Assembly (NCBI GenBank): GCA_021776515.1
Contig: JAJFFS010000004.1
Coordinates: 1-59,046, forward strand
Origin: Robiginitomaculum sp.
GTDB lineage: Bacteria > Pseudomonadota > Alphaproteobacteria > Caulobacterales > Maricaulaceae
DNA: 59,046 nucleotides
Direction of reading: 5' to 3'
Shown here: positions 16,971 through 26,024 of the stretch, piece by piece
Numbering within the stretch: the first letter of the stretch is position 1
Layout of the letters: the number at the start of each line of letters is the position of its first letter
Notes under the pieces: model-generated
Told to the model about the DNA's origin: nothing
What the model saw: the letters and a program-made list of their open reading frames with translations, nothing else
Databases searched by the model: none
Made by a program: the position numbers and the translations under genes

Positions 16971-18434
16971 ATGCAGATTCGCGAGGGCATTACGTTTGAC
17001 GACGTTCTCTTGCAACCCGGACCATCAGAAGTTCTGCCGGGGCAAGTTAACGTCGCCACACAGCTAACCAAAACCATTGCGTTAAACACGCCGCTTTTGT
17101 CTGCGGCCATGGATACCGTTACCGAAGCCAAGCTGGCCATTGCCATGGCGCAGTCTGGCGGCATCGGCATGATTCACCGTAACCTTAGCATCAAAGAACA
17201 GGCTGCCGAGATCGGCAAGGTCAAGCGCTTTGAATCCGGTATGGTCATTAATCCAGTGACCATTCACCCCGAAGCCAGCCTGGCAGAGTTAAAATCCCTG
17301 ACCAGTATGCATCGCATTTCCGGTATTCCCGTGGTGGATCGGCGCTCTAAAGAGCTGGTGGGGATTATCACCAACCGCGATGTGCGCTTTGCCGATGATC
17401 CGAACGAGACGGTTGCCAATTTAATGACCCGCAAAATGGTCACCGCCCGCGAAGGGGTGTCACCAGAAAAAGCCAAGATGTTGCTCCATAAAAATCGGAT
17501 CGAGCGATTGTTGATCGTTGATGAGGACGGGCATCTTAGTGGCCTTATCACCGTCAAGGACTTTGAAAAAGCCAGCGCCTTTCCCGATGCGGCCAAGGAT
17601 GACCATGGTCGTCTTCTGGCGGGCGGGGCAACCAGTATCGGCGATGCCGGGTTTGAACGTGCGCAAGCCCTGATCGAGGCGGGAGCCGATGTGGTGGTCA
17701 TTGATACCGCCCACGGCCATTCCAAATCCGTAGCTGAACAAGTAACGCGCATCCGCCGCGAGAATAACAGTGCGCAAATCATCGCCGGTAATGTGGCTAC
17801 CTATGATGCCACTCGTGCCCTGATTGATGCCGGTGCTGATGCGGTCAAGGTGGGTATTGGCCCTGGCTCTATCTGCACCACGCGCATGGTGGCCGGCGTT
17901 GGGGTGCCGCAACTGACCGCCATTACCGAAGCTGTTCGCGCCGCCAAGGATTCAGGCACACCAATTATCGCCGATGGCGGCATTAAATATTCAGGCGACT
18001 TTGCCAAGGCACTAGCCGCCGGGGCGTCCACGGTAATGGTTGGCTCGTTATTGGCCGGAACCGATGAAACGCCGGGTGAAGTATTCCTCTATAAAGGACG
18101 GTCATACAAATCTTATCGTGGTATGGGCAGCGTTGCCGCCATGAGCGCCGGTTCAGCGGACCGGTATTTTCAAAAAGAAATCAAGGACACCATGAAGCTT
18201 GTCCCCGAGGGCATTGAAGGCCAAACCCCCTATAAGGGGCCGGTGGGTCCAATTCTGCACCAGCTTGTTGGCGGGCTTCGCGCCGCCATGGGTTATACCG
18301 GCGCGGCCAATTTGCCGGAATTTGTGAAGCGGGCAGAATTTATCAAAATCACAGGTGCCGGACTGCGCGAAAGCCATGTTCATGATGTGACCATGACCCG
18401 CGAAGCGCCCAACTATTCTGCGCCGGGGGGCTAA
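16971..18434 (+). CDS. guaB: Inosine-5'-monophosphate dehydrogenase
   Basis: This 487-residue enzyme oxidises IMP to XMP with NAD+, the first committed step to GMP. It shows a TIM barrel opened by [15 protein letters not shown], two CBS domains (about 95-205) inserted after [18 protein letters not shown], and the active-site loop GPGSICTTR with Cys302. The mobile flap region (YRGMGS...AMSAGS) is followed by RGLRAAMGY-type C-terminal motifs. Start ATG 16971 has GAAGGAGG 5 nt upstream. It overlaps yjbR by one base, and rsmB and guaA follow, so both GMP-branch enzymes sit in one cluster. Confidence 0.96.
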   Translation: MQIREGITFDDVLLQPGPSEVLPGQVNVATQLTKTIALNTPLLSAAMDTVTEAKLAIAMAQSGGIGMIHRNLSIKEQAAEIGKVKRFESGMVINPVTIHPEASLAELKSLTSMHRISGIPVVDRRSKELVGIITNRDVRFADDPNETVANLMTRKMVTAREGVSPEKAKMLLHKNRIERLLIVDEDGHLSGLITVKDFEKASAFPDAAKDDHGRLLAGGATSIGDAGFERAQALIEAGADVVVIDTAHGHSKSVAEQVTRIRRENNSAQIIAGNVATYDATRALIDAGADAVKVGIGPGSICTTRMVAGVGVPQLTAITEAVRAAKDSGTPIIADGGIKYSGDFAKALAAGASTVMVGSLLAGTDETPGEVFLYKGRSYKSYRGMGSVAAMSAGSADRYFQKEIKDTMKLVPEGIEGQTPYKGPVGPILHQLVGGLRAAMGYTGAANLPEFVKRAEFIKITGAGLRESHVHDVTMTREAPNYSAPGG

Positions 18435-18796
18435 TGACGCCTGAGGAGTATAATGCTTTTTGCCAGGGATTACCGGTCACGACGCACGTGGTTCAATGGG
18501 GCGGTGCCGATGTCTGGAAAGTTGGTGGCAAGGTTTTTGCCATTGGTGGATGGTCCGACAAAGATACTTTGGGAATTACCTTCAAGGTAACAGATATAGG
18601 TTTTGAAATGCTTAGAGAACAACCCGGTCTTCGCCCGGCACCCTATCTGGCCTCACGCGGTATGACCTGGATTCAGCACTATGACAAACCCGGCCTGAAC
18701 AAAAGAGACCTGAAAGACTATATCGCCGGGTCCCATAAAATTGTCTCGCAAGGGCTGACAAAGAAATTGCAACGAGAACTGGGCCTTTTGAAATGA
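18434..18796 (+). CDS. MmcQ/YjbR-family (DUF419) protein
   Basis: This 120-residue single-domain protein has the family pattern VQWGGADVWKVGGKVFAIGGW, then TFKVTDIGFEMLREQPGLRPAPYLASRGMTWI. The fold resembles CyaY-like or nucleic-acid-binding domains, and the molecular role is unknown. It overlaps guaB (TAATG) and the following rsmB (ATGA), so translation of all three is probably coupled. Confidence 0.85.
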   Translation: MTPEEYNAFCQGLPVTTHVVQWGGADVWKVGGKVFAIGGWSDKDTLGITFKVTDIGFEMLREQPGLRPAPYLASRGMTWIQHYDKPGLNKRDLKDYIAGSHKIVSQGLTKKLQRELGLLK

Positions 18797-20100
18797 GAGA
18801 GGGCGCACGAACGCAGGCCGCCATTGACGTGCTAACAGATTTTGAGCGCACCAAGCGCCCGGCCAAGCTGTGCCTGAAAGACTGGGGCCGCCAGTGCCGC
18901 TATGCCGGGGCCAGGGATCGCGCCGCCGTATCCGGGTTAGTGCTGGACGCCTTGCGTTTCAAATCGTCGCTAAGCCATGTCATGCAAGACACTGGTCCAC
19001 GTGCGTTAGCACTAGGCACACTGGGGCGCGTATGGGGGCTTAGCGCCGATGAGATAGACGCGCAATTTGCCGATGATGAACATGCGCCAGATGCACTAAG
19101 TGATGGCGAACGCGAGGGCCTGGAGCGAGATATTACGGATGCCCCGGATTGGGTGCGCGCTGATGTGCCAGAAATATTCTGGGCTTCTTTTCAACGCACC
19201 TATGGCGATAAAGCCTTTGATGAAGCCCGTGGATTTGCCACACGAGCACCATTGGATTTGCGGGTAAACCCGCTGCGCGGCGACGTGGATGCCAGCTTCA
19301 AATCGCTAAAAAAGGTCAAAGCCAAACGCTCTGAAATACTTGCCCTTGGTGCCCGCGTTGCCGCGCCCGCGCCCGGCGCACGCGCAGCGCATGTGCAAAG
19401 CCTGCCTGCGTTTAACAAGGGCGGCATAGAGGTACAGGATTTTGGCTCGCAAATCGCCTCGGCCTGCGCTGGCCTTACCGGCGGTGAACAGGTGCTTGAC
19501 TATTGCGCGGGCGGCGGCGGGAAAACCCTGGCCTTTGCCAGTGCCATGAACAATACCGGGCAGATTTTTGCCTGGGATGCAAACCCGCGTCGCCTGATCG
19601 CTATCTGGGCGCGGCTGAAACGCGCAGGCGTGCGTAATGTACAGGTACGCAGCCCCAAGGATGGTGGCACTCTGGATGATCTGCGCGATAAAATGGACGT
19701 GGTGTTTGTTGACGCCCCCTGCACCGGCACCGGCACATGGCGCCGCCGGCCCGATACCAAATGGCGGCTAAGCCAGAACCAGTTGGAAAAGCGCATGAGC
19801 GAACAGGATGAAGTGCTCAGCACCGCCGCGCAATATGTTCGCCCCGGCGGACGTCTGGTTTTTGTAACGTGCTCTGTCCTGCCAGAAGAAAACGAAGACC
19901 GCATCACCGCCTTTTTGGCAGAACACAGTGATTTTGCACAAATCAATACCGCCGCTCTGGCTATAACAGGCAATGCCCTGACGGATGCGGGAAAAGCATT
20001 GGTTAAAACTGCCAGTACGGCAAATGGTGCAATACGCCTTAGCCCCTTTAGCACCGGCACAGACGGATTTTTCATTGCCGGTTTGGAAAAAAGCGCATGA
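18793..20100 (+). CDS. rsmB: RsmB-type 16S rRNA (cytosine-C5) methyltransferase
   Basis: This 435-residue protein has an N-terminal NusB-like helical region (about 1-140) and a C-terminal SAM-dependent m5C methyltransferase domain. SAM-binding YCAGGGGKTLA is followed by DAPCTGTGTWRRRP (motif IV, Cys310) and TCSVLPEEN (motif VI, Cys360). The paired cysteines are typical of RNA m5C enzymes of the RsmB/Sun group. The family acts on 16S rRNA C967; substrate assignment is by homology. It overlaps yjbR by 4 nt. A dispersed hairpin repeat separates it from guaA. Confidence 0.88.
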   Translation: MREGARTQAAIDVLTDFERTKRPAKLCLKDWGRQCRYAGARDRAAVSGLVLDALRFKSSLSHVMQDTGPRALALGTLGRVWGLSADEIDAQFADDEHAPDALSDGEREGLERDITDAPDWVRADVPEIFWASFQRTYGDKAFDEARGFATRAPLDLRVNPLRGDVDASFKSLKKVKAKRSEILALGARVAAPAPGARAAHVQSLPAFNKGGIEVQDFGSQIASACAGLTGGEQVLDYCAGGGGKTLAFASAMNNTGQIFAWDANPRRLIAIWARLKRAGVRNVQVRSPKDGGTLDDLRDKMDVVFVDAPCTGTGTWRRRPDTKWRLSQNQLEKRMSEQDEVLSTAAQYVRPGGRLVFVTCSVLPEENEDRITAFLAEHSDFAQINTAALAITGNALTDAGKALVKTASTANGAIRLSPFSTGTDGFFIAGLEKSA

Positions 20101-20113
20101 ACCTTTCCATTTC

Positions 20114-20184
20114 TCGTCATACCGACGAAAGTCGGTATCCAGAACTAACTCACCACTGGATTCTGGCCTCCGCCGGAATGACGA
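20114..20184. repeat. Dispersed hairpin repeat between rsmB and guaA
   Basis: This element has terminal arms TCGTCAT/ATGACGA and internal CCGAC...GTCGG and ATCCAG...CTGGAT pairings. It is the same architecture as 13373-13450. It lies in the transcript just before guaA and could influence mRNA stability. Confidence 0.8.
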
Positions 20185-20200
20185 ATGAAGGTGCATTATA

Positions 20201-21748
20201 ATGCCTCAACACGAACACGTTCTTATCGTCGATTTTGGTTCTCAGGTGACACAGCTTATCGCCCGGCGGTTACGCGAAAGCGGGGTTTATTGCGAGGTTC
20301 ATCCCTATAACCGTTTGGGTGATAGCTTTTTGCAACGCTTTGCCCCCCGGGCCGTTATTTTATCCGGCGGACCATCATCGGTACATTGGGATAATAGCCC
20401 CCGCGCGCCCCAGGACGTGTTTGACCTTGACGTGCCGATCCTGGGCATTTGCTATGGCGAACAGGTGATATGCGCCCAACTTGGAGGTGAAGTTGCTGCA
20501 TCTGACCAACGTGAATTTGGTCGTGCCGAGATTGAAACGGTACAGAGTAGTCCGTTGTTCGCTGGGTTATCAGCTTCTGAAACCGTATGGATGAGCCATG
20601 GCGACAAGGTGGTGGCCCTGCCCGACGGCTTTCGCGTTATTGCCAAATCTGAAAATGCGCCCTTTGCCGCCATCGCCAATGAGACACGCCAGATTTACGG
20701 CGTGCAATTTCACCCCGAAGTTGTCCACACGCCGTGCGGCGCACAGATTTTGCGTAATTTTACTCATGGCATTGCAGGGCTTTCGGGCGACTGGACCATG
20801 GCCGCCTTTAGGCAGGAGGAAATTGCCAAGATCCGTGCACAAATTGGCACCGGCAAAGTGATTTGTGGCCTGTCTGGCGGGGTGGACAGCTCCGTTGTGG
20901 CGGTGTTGTTGCATGAAGCCATTGGCGAGCAATTAACGTGCGTGTTTGTCGATACCGGCCTGATGCGGCAAAACGAGGCGGACGAAGTGGTCACCATGTT
21001 CAGCGACCATTACAGCATCCCGCTGATCCACGTTGATGCGGGTGATGAATTTTTGGGCAAACTATCGGGTGTTTCTGACCCGGAGAAAAAACGCAAAATC
21101 ATTGGCGGGCTGTTCATTGATATTTTTGAGCGCGAAGCCAGCGCCGTTGGCGGTGCCGATTTTCTGGCGCAAGGCACTCTGTACCCGGATGTAATCGAGA
21201 GCGTTTCTTTTGACGGGGGGCCCTCAGTTACCATCAAATCACACCATAATGTTGGTGGCTTGCCAGCGCGGATGAAGATGAAACTGGTTGAGCCGTTGCG
21301 CGAACTGTTCAAGGACGAAGTGCGCATCCTGGGCCGCGAGCTGGGCCTTCCTGAAAGTTTTGTCGGACGGCACCCGTTTCCGGGGCCAGGTCTGGCCATT
21401 CGCATTCCCGGTGAGATAACGCCGGAGCGTGTGGCCATCCTGCAAAAAGCTGATGCTGTTTATCTTGACGAGATCAAAAAGGCTGGCCTTTATGATGACA
21501 TCTGGCAAGCCTTTGCCGTCCTCCTGCCCGTACGCACGGTGGGCGTGATGGGCGATGAGCGCACCTATGATTATGTGCTGGCTTTGCGGGCTGTAACCTC
21601 CACAGATGGCATGACGGCAGATTATTACCCCTTTGACCATGATGTACTTGGGCGCATGTCCACGCGTATCATCAATGAAGTGCGCGGCATTAACCGGGTG
21701 GTTTATGATGTAACTTCAAAACCACCCGGCACCATTGAGTGGGAATAG
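20201..21748 (+). CDS. guaA: GMP synthase (glutamine-hydrolysing)
   Basis: This 515-residue enzyme converts XMP to GMP using ATP and glutamine. The N-terminal class I glutamine amidotransferase carries the triad Cys84 (GICYGEQ), His171 and Glu173 (FHPEV). The ATP pyrophosphatase domain has the P-loop [11 protein letters not shown], and the C-terminal dimerisation domain ends in KPPGTIEWE. Length matches the family (about 520). AAGG lies 13-16 nt before the ATG. It is in the guaB cluster but behind a hairpin repeat, so it may be partly uncoupled from rsmB. Confidence 0.97.
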   Translation: MPQHEHVLIVDFGSQVTQLIARRLRESGVYCEVHPYNRLGDSFLQRFAPRAVILSGGPSSVHWDNSPRAPQDVFDLDVPILGICYGEQVICAQLGGEVAASDQREFGRAEIETVQSSPLFAGLSASETVWMSHGDKVVALPDGFRVIAKSENAPFAAIANETRQIYGVQFHPEVVHTPCGAQILRNFTHGIAGLSGDWTMAAFRQEEIAKIRAQIGTGKVICGLSGGVDSSVVAVLLHEAIGEQLTCVFVDTGLMRQNEADEVVTMFSDHYSIPLIHVDAGDEFLGKLSGVSDPEKKRKIIGGLFIDIFEREASAVGGADFLAQGTLYPDVIESVSFDGGPSVTIKSHHNVGGLPARMKMKLVEPLRELFKDEVRILGRELGLPESFVGRHPFPGPGLAIRIPGEITPERVAILQKADAVYLDEIKKAGLYDDIWQAFAVLLPVRTVGVMGDERTYDYVLALRAVTSTDGMTADYYPFDHDVLGRMSTRIINEVRGINRVVYDVTSKPPGTIEWE

Positions 21749-21884
21749 CTTTACTAAACATGTATAGATAAAATAAAACAGTATGTTGCAGTAAAAAAGG
21801 TTAAAACATTGAATAATAGTTAATTATAAGGTACGATACCCCACGGGGACATTGATACAATCTTTGCCTTGTTTGGGGAAAATC

Positions 21885-24107
21885 ATGAAACATCTTGGAT
21901 TGGCCATTTGTTTGTTGGCTATTATTTATTCGCAAAATTACCATATTGCTCATGCGCAAAGTGATGGCTTTGAAGTCAATGCTATTACCCAGAACAGGCA
22001 AACCGAACCAGACATTGCGGTTTTAGCGGACGGACGCCATGTGATCGTCTGGACTGATTACAGCCCGAATGCAGACGGCCATCGCTGGGGTATCAAGGCC
22101 CAAATACTTGATAAGAACGGTGCTGCTATGGGTAGTGAATTCATTGTCAATGATGTCGTTCTTTCAGGTCAATATTTGCCAAAAGTTACTGGCCTGGCAG
22201 ATGGCGGGTTTGTCGTTATGTGGGAAGACAATTCCGAAAGTGGGGAATACGTCCCGGCACCCGACATTGATCCGCCAGGCGTCTTGGTTTTGACTGAAGT
22301 TAGGGCGCTTATTTTCAACCAAAACGTCAGCCCGAGAGGAAGATCGTTCAGAGTTAATAGTGTTACACGCCGGGCACGTGACGCTCCCAGCGATGCCATT
22401 GGTTTGGATGACGGTGGGTTTGCCCTAGCATGGAAGGGGTATCCGTGGGCGCCTTATGTTCATGTCTATAATAGTGATGGTTCTCACAGAGCAGAATTTG
22501 AGATTAAAGCCACCCCTCCTAACTATCAACAGCCTCCAATCTATCAGCAGGGAGACCACTCGTCTTTAGTACCATTACCTCTTGGTTCATTTGGTGCTAC
22601 CTATGAACAAACAAACCCTGGTGATGGTTTTGTCTGGTTTGGCAGGTATGACGCCTCTGCCAACCTAATATCACCACCCACAATGGTAAAACCTAACATC
22701 TTTCCACGCGGCACACAGCCAAAGCGCTCACCAGATTTAGCACGAAACATCAATGGTGTAACCATGGCTGTCTGGGCTGAAATAGCCAAGGCCAATATTA
22801 CAAAAGCAGAAATCTGGGCAAATTTTATCGATAGTTCAGGAGCTTTGCTTCTTAATAACCCCATCCTCGTTAATACAACCCAATCCGGTCACCAGTCCCA
22901 ACCTAAAGTCACTGCTTTGCCCAACGGCAGGTTTGCCGTTATCTGGAAAGATGAAAGTACAGACAGCGGTGACATTCGCGCCCGGGTTTTTAGCGATGAC
23001 GGGCAAGCGGTGAAACTATGGGCACCGCTTAATGACATGGACTTTTTATTGGGATCATCAACAAGCACCGGCCTTCAAGAAATGCCCGCCATTGCGCCAG
23101 ATAGTGACTGTGGCTTTATGGCCGTCTGGCACGATGAAAGCCAGAGCGGCAGCGATAAATCAGATAGCGCTGTAAGAGCACTAAAATTCTGCGACGAAAT
23201 TAAATTTGACGTGGCAAAATCACTGGAAAGTTGTCGACCAGGCCCGACCGTTGAAACCAGTATTTGTGATTACAAAATTACACTGGAAAACAAGGGCGCT
23301 GATTATAACGGCAATATCGTTATAAAGGATGTCATGAATGTAGCTGTATGGGATTTTAAGCTTTTTGATGACACAGGCGCACAAATTACCTGCCAAACCA
23401 ATGATATTTCCAGTGTCCCTGTGACAACCACTTATGACACCGGAACCGTCACCATACCGCGAGAAGATGTCTGCACCATTCCAAATGTAAGCCTTGGCAA
23501 CAATGAAAAAAAAGAATTTTTGGTAACGGCAACCATTTCGCCAAAACGAATATATGGGCCAGGTAATATACCGCTCAATTGCGCCGTTTTATCGCAATGG
23601 AATGGTCAGGACCCCACGCTTTTGGAAACAGAGTTGCCTTCAAATTGTATTATGGCTGTCAGTAAGCTGAACCTTACGTGCAACAACCCCAATGATAACG
23701 GGATGACCTGGTCACTGCGTAATACACATGCAAGCGGCGCTATACGGATCGGCGGGGATAGCCAGAGCAATCCGTCCAGTGGTGACACACAATGCAGCAC
23801 ACAACTTCCCTTATTGTGCATCAAGATGGAGGGAATACCCAAACCAAACACGCTGACAACACCGTCGCGGTATCATCAGTGGACCGGTGGCAGGGTAGAA
23901 GCATCCACCCCTGTTGCAGCGTGCCAGTTTGATAAACTGCAAAATGCAAATGACCAATGCGAAGCAGAATTTGGCCCCGAATGGCGTGTTGCTGAATTTC
24001 ATGATGGTCAGGGCCACTCTTTATGGGCATACGGCAATTTGAATCCGCTACCTGCCCGGTACTGGACTGATATAAACGATAAAAATTCCAATTGCTGGGG
24101 CCGATAG
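21885..24107 (+). CDS. Secreted repeat protein with Cys-rich C-terminal domain
   Basis: This 740-residue protein has a signal peptide (MKHLGLAICLLAIIYS, cleavage near AHAQ). The N-terminal half (about 30-440) holds irregular repeats of the form P.V..L.DGGFVV.W.D with .AQI.D..G (for example LADGRHVIVWTD, LADGGFVVMWED, LPNGRFAVIWKD), resembling beta-sheet repeats of large secreted proteins. A DUF11-like beta-sandwich segment (about 450-590) follows. The C-terminal region has many Cys and a CEAEFGPEWRVAEFHDGQGH / RYWTDINDKNSNCW motif. The start at ATG 21885 follows TTGGGGAAAATC. Function is unknown; it is probably surface-exposed or released. Confidence 0.65.
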   Translation: MKHLGLAICLLAIIYSQNYHIAHAQSDGFEVNAITQNRQTEPDIAVLADGRHVIVWTDYSPNADGHRWGIKAQILDKNGAAMGSEFIVNDVVLSGQYLPKVTGLADGGFVVMWEDNSESGEYVPAPDIDPPGVLVLTEVRALIFNQNVSPRGRSFRVNSVTRRARDAPSDAIGLDDGGFALAWKGYPWAPYVHVYNSDGSHRAEFEIKATPPNYQQPPIYQQGDHSSLVPLPLGSFGATYEQTNPGDGFVWFGRYDASANLISPPTMVKPNIFPRGTQPKRSPDLARNINGVTMAVWAEIAKANITKAEIWANFIDSSGALLLNNPILVNTTQSGHQSQPKVTALPNGRFAVIWKDESTDSGDIRARVFSDDGQAVKLWAPLNDMDFLLGSSTSTGLQEMPAIAPDSDCGFMAVWHDESQSGSDKSDSAVRALKFCDEIKFDVAKSLESCRPGPTVETSICDYKITLENKGADYNGNIVIKDVMNVAVWDFKLFDDTGAQITCQTNDISSVPVTTTYDTGTVTIPREDVCTIPNVSLGNNEKKEFLVTATISPKRIYGPGNIPLNCAVLSQWNGQDPTLLETELPSNCIMAVSKLNLTCNNPNDNGMTWSLRNTHASGAIRIGGDSQSNPSSGDTQCSTQLPLLCIKMEGIPKPNTLTTPSRYHQWTGGRVEASTPVAACQFDKLQNANDQCEAEFGPEWRVAEFHDGQGHSLWAYGNLNPLPARYWTDINDKNSNCWGR

Positions 24108-24187
24108 ACACAGGGTGCAAGGCATTCATTGAGCGGAATGGTTTGTTATTCACACATCCAGGGTCTGCCTTGCTTTACCAGCCTAAC

Positions 24188-24213
24188 TCCTACAGAATAC
24201 TTTGTAGGATTTT
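24188..24213 (+). terminator. Possible terminator/attenuator before the lipoprotein gene
   Basis: TCCTACA, an 8-nt loop, TGTAGGA and then TTTT form a 7-bp stem with a short T run. It ends 4 nt before a GGGGAGAG ribosome site for the next gene, so it could end the upstream transcript or attenuate read-through. Confidence 0.45.
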
Positions 24214-24225
24214 GGGGAGAGCAAA

Positions 24226-25188
24226 ATGGGTAAAGTCTATCTTGGTTCAGCCCTGGCAATATTATTGCTGGCGGGCTGTGGAGCACAGCAAAGTACAAAT
24301 GCAGAGCAAACAGTCGAAGCACCGCAAATTACGGGCACAGAACAGGACGCCCCGAAAGGCGCAGGCCCGACAATGGCTGAAAATAGGTTTGATGCTGCAA
24401 AATTGGATGCAACCTTGGCCCACCCGCGACGCGACGATGACCGCGCCCGCGATGGCGTTCGTCATACCGCAGAGGCCGTAGAGTTCTTTCAGTTAACGCC
24501 ACGCTCAAACGTCGTTGAGGTGCTGCCCGGTGGTGGCTGGTACACACGCGTTCTACTGCCCTATGTTTCCCCGGATGGCGGCTGGTACGGGCTGAATTAT
24601 GGCATAAAACTAGGCGAAGCATTTATGGCCAATGCCGGACGCGAAATGACCGACGAACAACGCGCTGAACGTCTCGACTGGCCCAACACATACCCGGCAA
24701 AGGCTGCACTGAATGGCCCTGAAGACGCCGCCATCAAGGGGGCGTTTATGTTTGATGCCATCCCTGATGAAATGAAGGGAAAAATGGACGCGGTGATTTA
24801 TGTGCGTGCGCTTCACCATCTGAACCGCTTTGATGCGGCCATATTCGAAGCGGCCATTGCCGATACATTTGACCTTCTCAAACCAGGCGGTATTGCCGGT
24901 GTGGTACAACATCGCGCCCGGGAAGATTACGGCGACACACCTTATGATACCAGCGGCAATAAAGGGTATGTGAAACAATCCTATGTGGTTGCCATGTTTG
25001 AAAAGGGTGGGTTTGTTCTGGAAGAAACCAGCGAGATGAATGCCAATCCCGAGGATACTGCGGACTATGAGGTTGGCGTATGGACCTTGCCGCCATCATT
25101 GCGCGGTAAGGATGAAAGCATGAAAGAACATTATACCATGATTGGCGAATCGGATCGTATGACCCTGCGGTTTCGCAAACCGCAATAA
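24226..25188 (+). CDS. Methyltransferase-fold lipoprotein (COG4798-like)
   Basis: This 320-residue protein has a lipoprotein signal peptide (ALAILLLAGCGA, lipidated Cys18), a disordered linker (about 20-50), and a Rossmann-like methyltransferase domain. The SAM-binding motif reads VVEVLPGGGWYTRVL, followed by MDAVIYVRALHHL and LLKPGGIAGVVQH. The domain matches the predicted methyltransferases that carry export signals. SAM is not known to be present in the periplasm, so either the protein uses another ligand or it binds without catalysis. ATG 24226 has GGGGAGAG upstream. It is convergent with the cold-shock gene, 15 nt away. Confidence 0.8.
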   Translation: MGKVYLGSALAILLLAGCGAQQSTNAEQTVEAPQITGTEQDAPKGAGPTMAENRFDAAKLDATLAHPRRDDDRARDGVRHTAEAVEFFQLTPRSNVVEVLPGGGWYTRVLLPYVSPDGGWYGLNYGIKLGEAFMANAGREMTDEQRAERLDWPNTYPAKAALNGPEDAAIKGAFMFDAIPDEMKGKMDAVIYVRALHHLNRFDAAIFEAAIADTFDLLKPGGIAGVVQHRAREDYGDTPYDTSGNKGYVKQSYVVAMFEKGGFVLEETSEMNANPEDTADYEVGVWTLPPSLRGKDESMKEHYTMIGESDRMTLRFRKPQ

Positions 25189-25203
25189 CAACCAGCTCTG
25201 GTT

Positions 25204-25689
25204 TTATGCCTGCGCAGCCATTCTGACTTCCGTAACAACGCGTCCTTTATCACCCGATGTCCACAGTACATAGACCTGGTCATTAGGTTCCAGCGCGCCT
25301 ACGCCCGCCTCACGCAACACCTCGGCATGAATAAAAATATCGCCACTTTCGCCCTCAATATTGACAAAACCATACCCCTTGGAACGGTTAAACCATTTCA
25401 CCATTGCCAGGTTATAGCGGTCCAACTCTTCCTTGGTGAGGCTTGGCGGTAACGGGTGGTCATCAATAAAATCCAGAATTTCAAGTGCCTGCAAGCCTTT
25501 TGCACCCCGCACGGCGGTACACGTTATCTTGTCGCCTTCCAATGCTGCATTACGACCCGTTTGCCTAAGAGTGGAAATGTGTAACAGTACATCATCTCCC
25601 TCCAGCTCAGGTGTGATAAACCCGTATCCTTTGACCGGGTCGAACCATTTTATATGGCCCGATACTTCAACTGCTTCTTCTTCAGACAC
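25204..25689 (-). CDS. Cold-shock-domain protein with two CSDs
   Basis: This 161-residue protein contains two cold-shock domains. The first (about 8-72) has [18 protein letters not shown] and DVLLHIS; the second (about 92-158) has [18 protein letters not shown] and [13 protein letters not shown]1- and RNP2-type motifs are present in both. It would bind single-stranded RNA or DNA in the cytoplasm. Tandem CSD proteins of this size are common in alphaproteobacteria. The start is GTG at 25689, preceded on its strand by GGGGCGG. Confidence 0.9.
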   Translation of the reverse strand: MSEEEAVEVSGHIKWFDPVKGYGFITPELEGDDVLLHISTLRQTGRNAALEGDKITCTAVRGAKGLQALEILDFIDDHPLPPSLTKEELDRYNLAMVKWFNRSKGYGFVNIEGESGDIFIHAEVLREAGVGALEPNDQVYVLWTSGDKGRVVTEVRMAAQA

Positions 25690-25840
25690 TATGCCGCCCC
25701 AAATATACTAATGGACGTGACAGCCTAACACACATTTTCGCGCTTTTGGAGAATTTTTTTTAATTATGAACTAATAGCGCGAACGGTAAGCCAGAAATCT
25801 ATGATATATACTTGTTTTTGTAGCTTACCAGGACGATGCT

Positions 25841-25861
25841 AAAAAATACCGCCGACAGGCG
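25841..25861 (-). terminator. Rho-independent terminator of tRNA-Glu
   Basis: Reading the reverse strand after the tRNA, CGCC-TGTC-GGCG forms a short GC stem followed by GTATTTTTT. It lies 13 nt after the CCA end. Confidence 0.6.
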
Positions 25862-25873
25862 ATAGAGCGAACA

Positions 25874-25948
25874 TGGTAGGCCCTAGGGGAATCGAACCCC
25901 TCTTTCCAGGTTGAAAACCTGGCGTCCTAACCGATAGACGAAGGGCCC
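25874..25948 (-). tRNA. tRNA-Glu (anticodon TTC)
   Basis: The reverse strand begins GGGCCCTTCGTCTATCGG and forms a cloverleaf. The acceptor stem is GGGCCCT/AGGGCCT with one G-U pair. The anticodon stem CCAGG/CCTGG encloses TTTTCAA, giving TTC, and the T arm is GAGGGGTTCGATTCCCCT. CCA is encoded at 25874-25876. It decodes GAA/GAG. It stands between recJ and the cold-shock gene with its own promoter and terminator. Confidence 0.97.
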
Positions 25949-25965
25949 ACATGTTCGAGGCGCGA

Positions 25966-25994
25966 GCTATATCGGCGCTCATCCCGTTTCGCAA
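25966..25994 (-). promoter_or_regulatory. Sigma-70-type promoter of tRNA-Glu
   Basis: On the reverse strand TTGCGA (25994-25989) and TATAGC (25971-25966) are separated by exactly 17 nt. The -10 element ends 17 nt before the mature tRNA 5' end. This is a good fit for a primary sigma-factor promoter. Confidence 0.7.
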
Positions 25995-26024
25995 GACCTT
26001 GGCGCACGCTTTTGATAACTTTTT

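Noticed and set aside
21749-21884. Riboswitch upstream of the secreted repeat protein
   Set aside because: The AT-rich leader has only a CCCCACGGGG-type mini hairpin and lacks the conserved core of any riboswitch class I can recall.
25190-25203. AACCAG-CT-CTGGTT hairpin as a bidirectional terminator between convergent genes
   Set aside because: The stem is only 6 bp with a 2-nt loop, too tight to form fully, and there is no proper T run.
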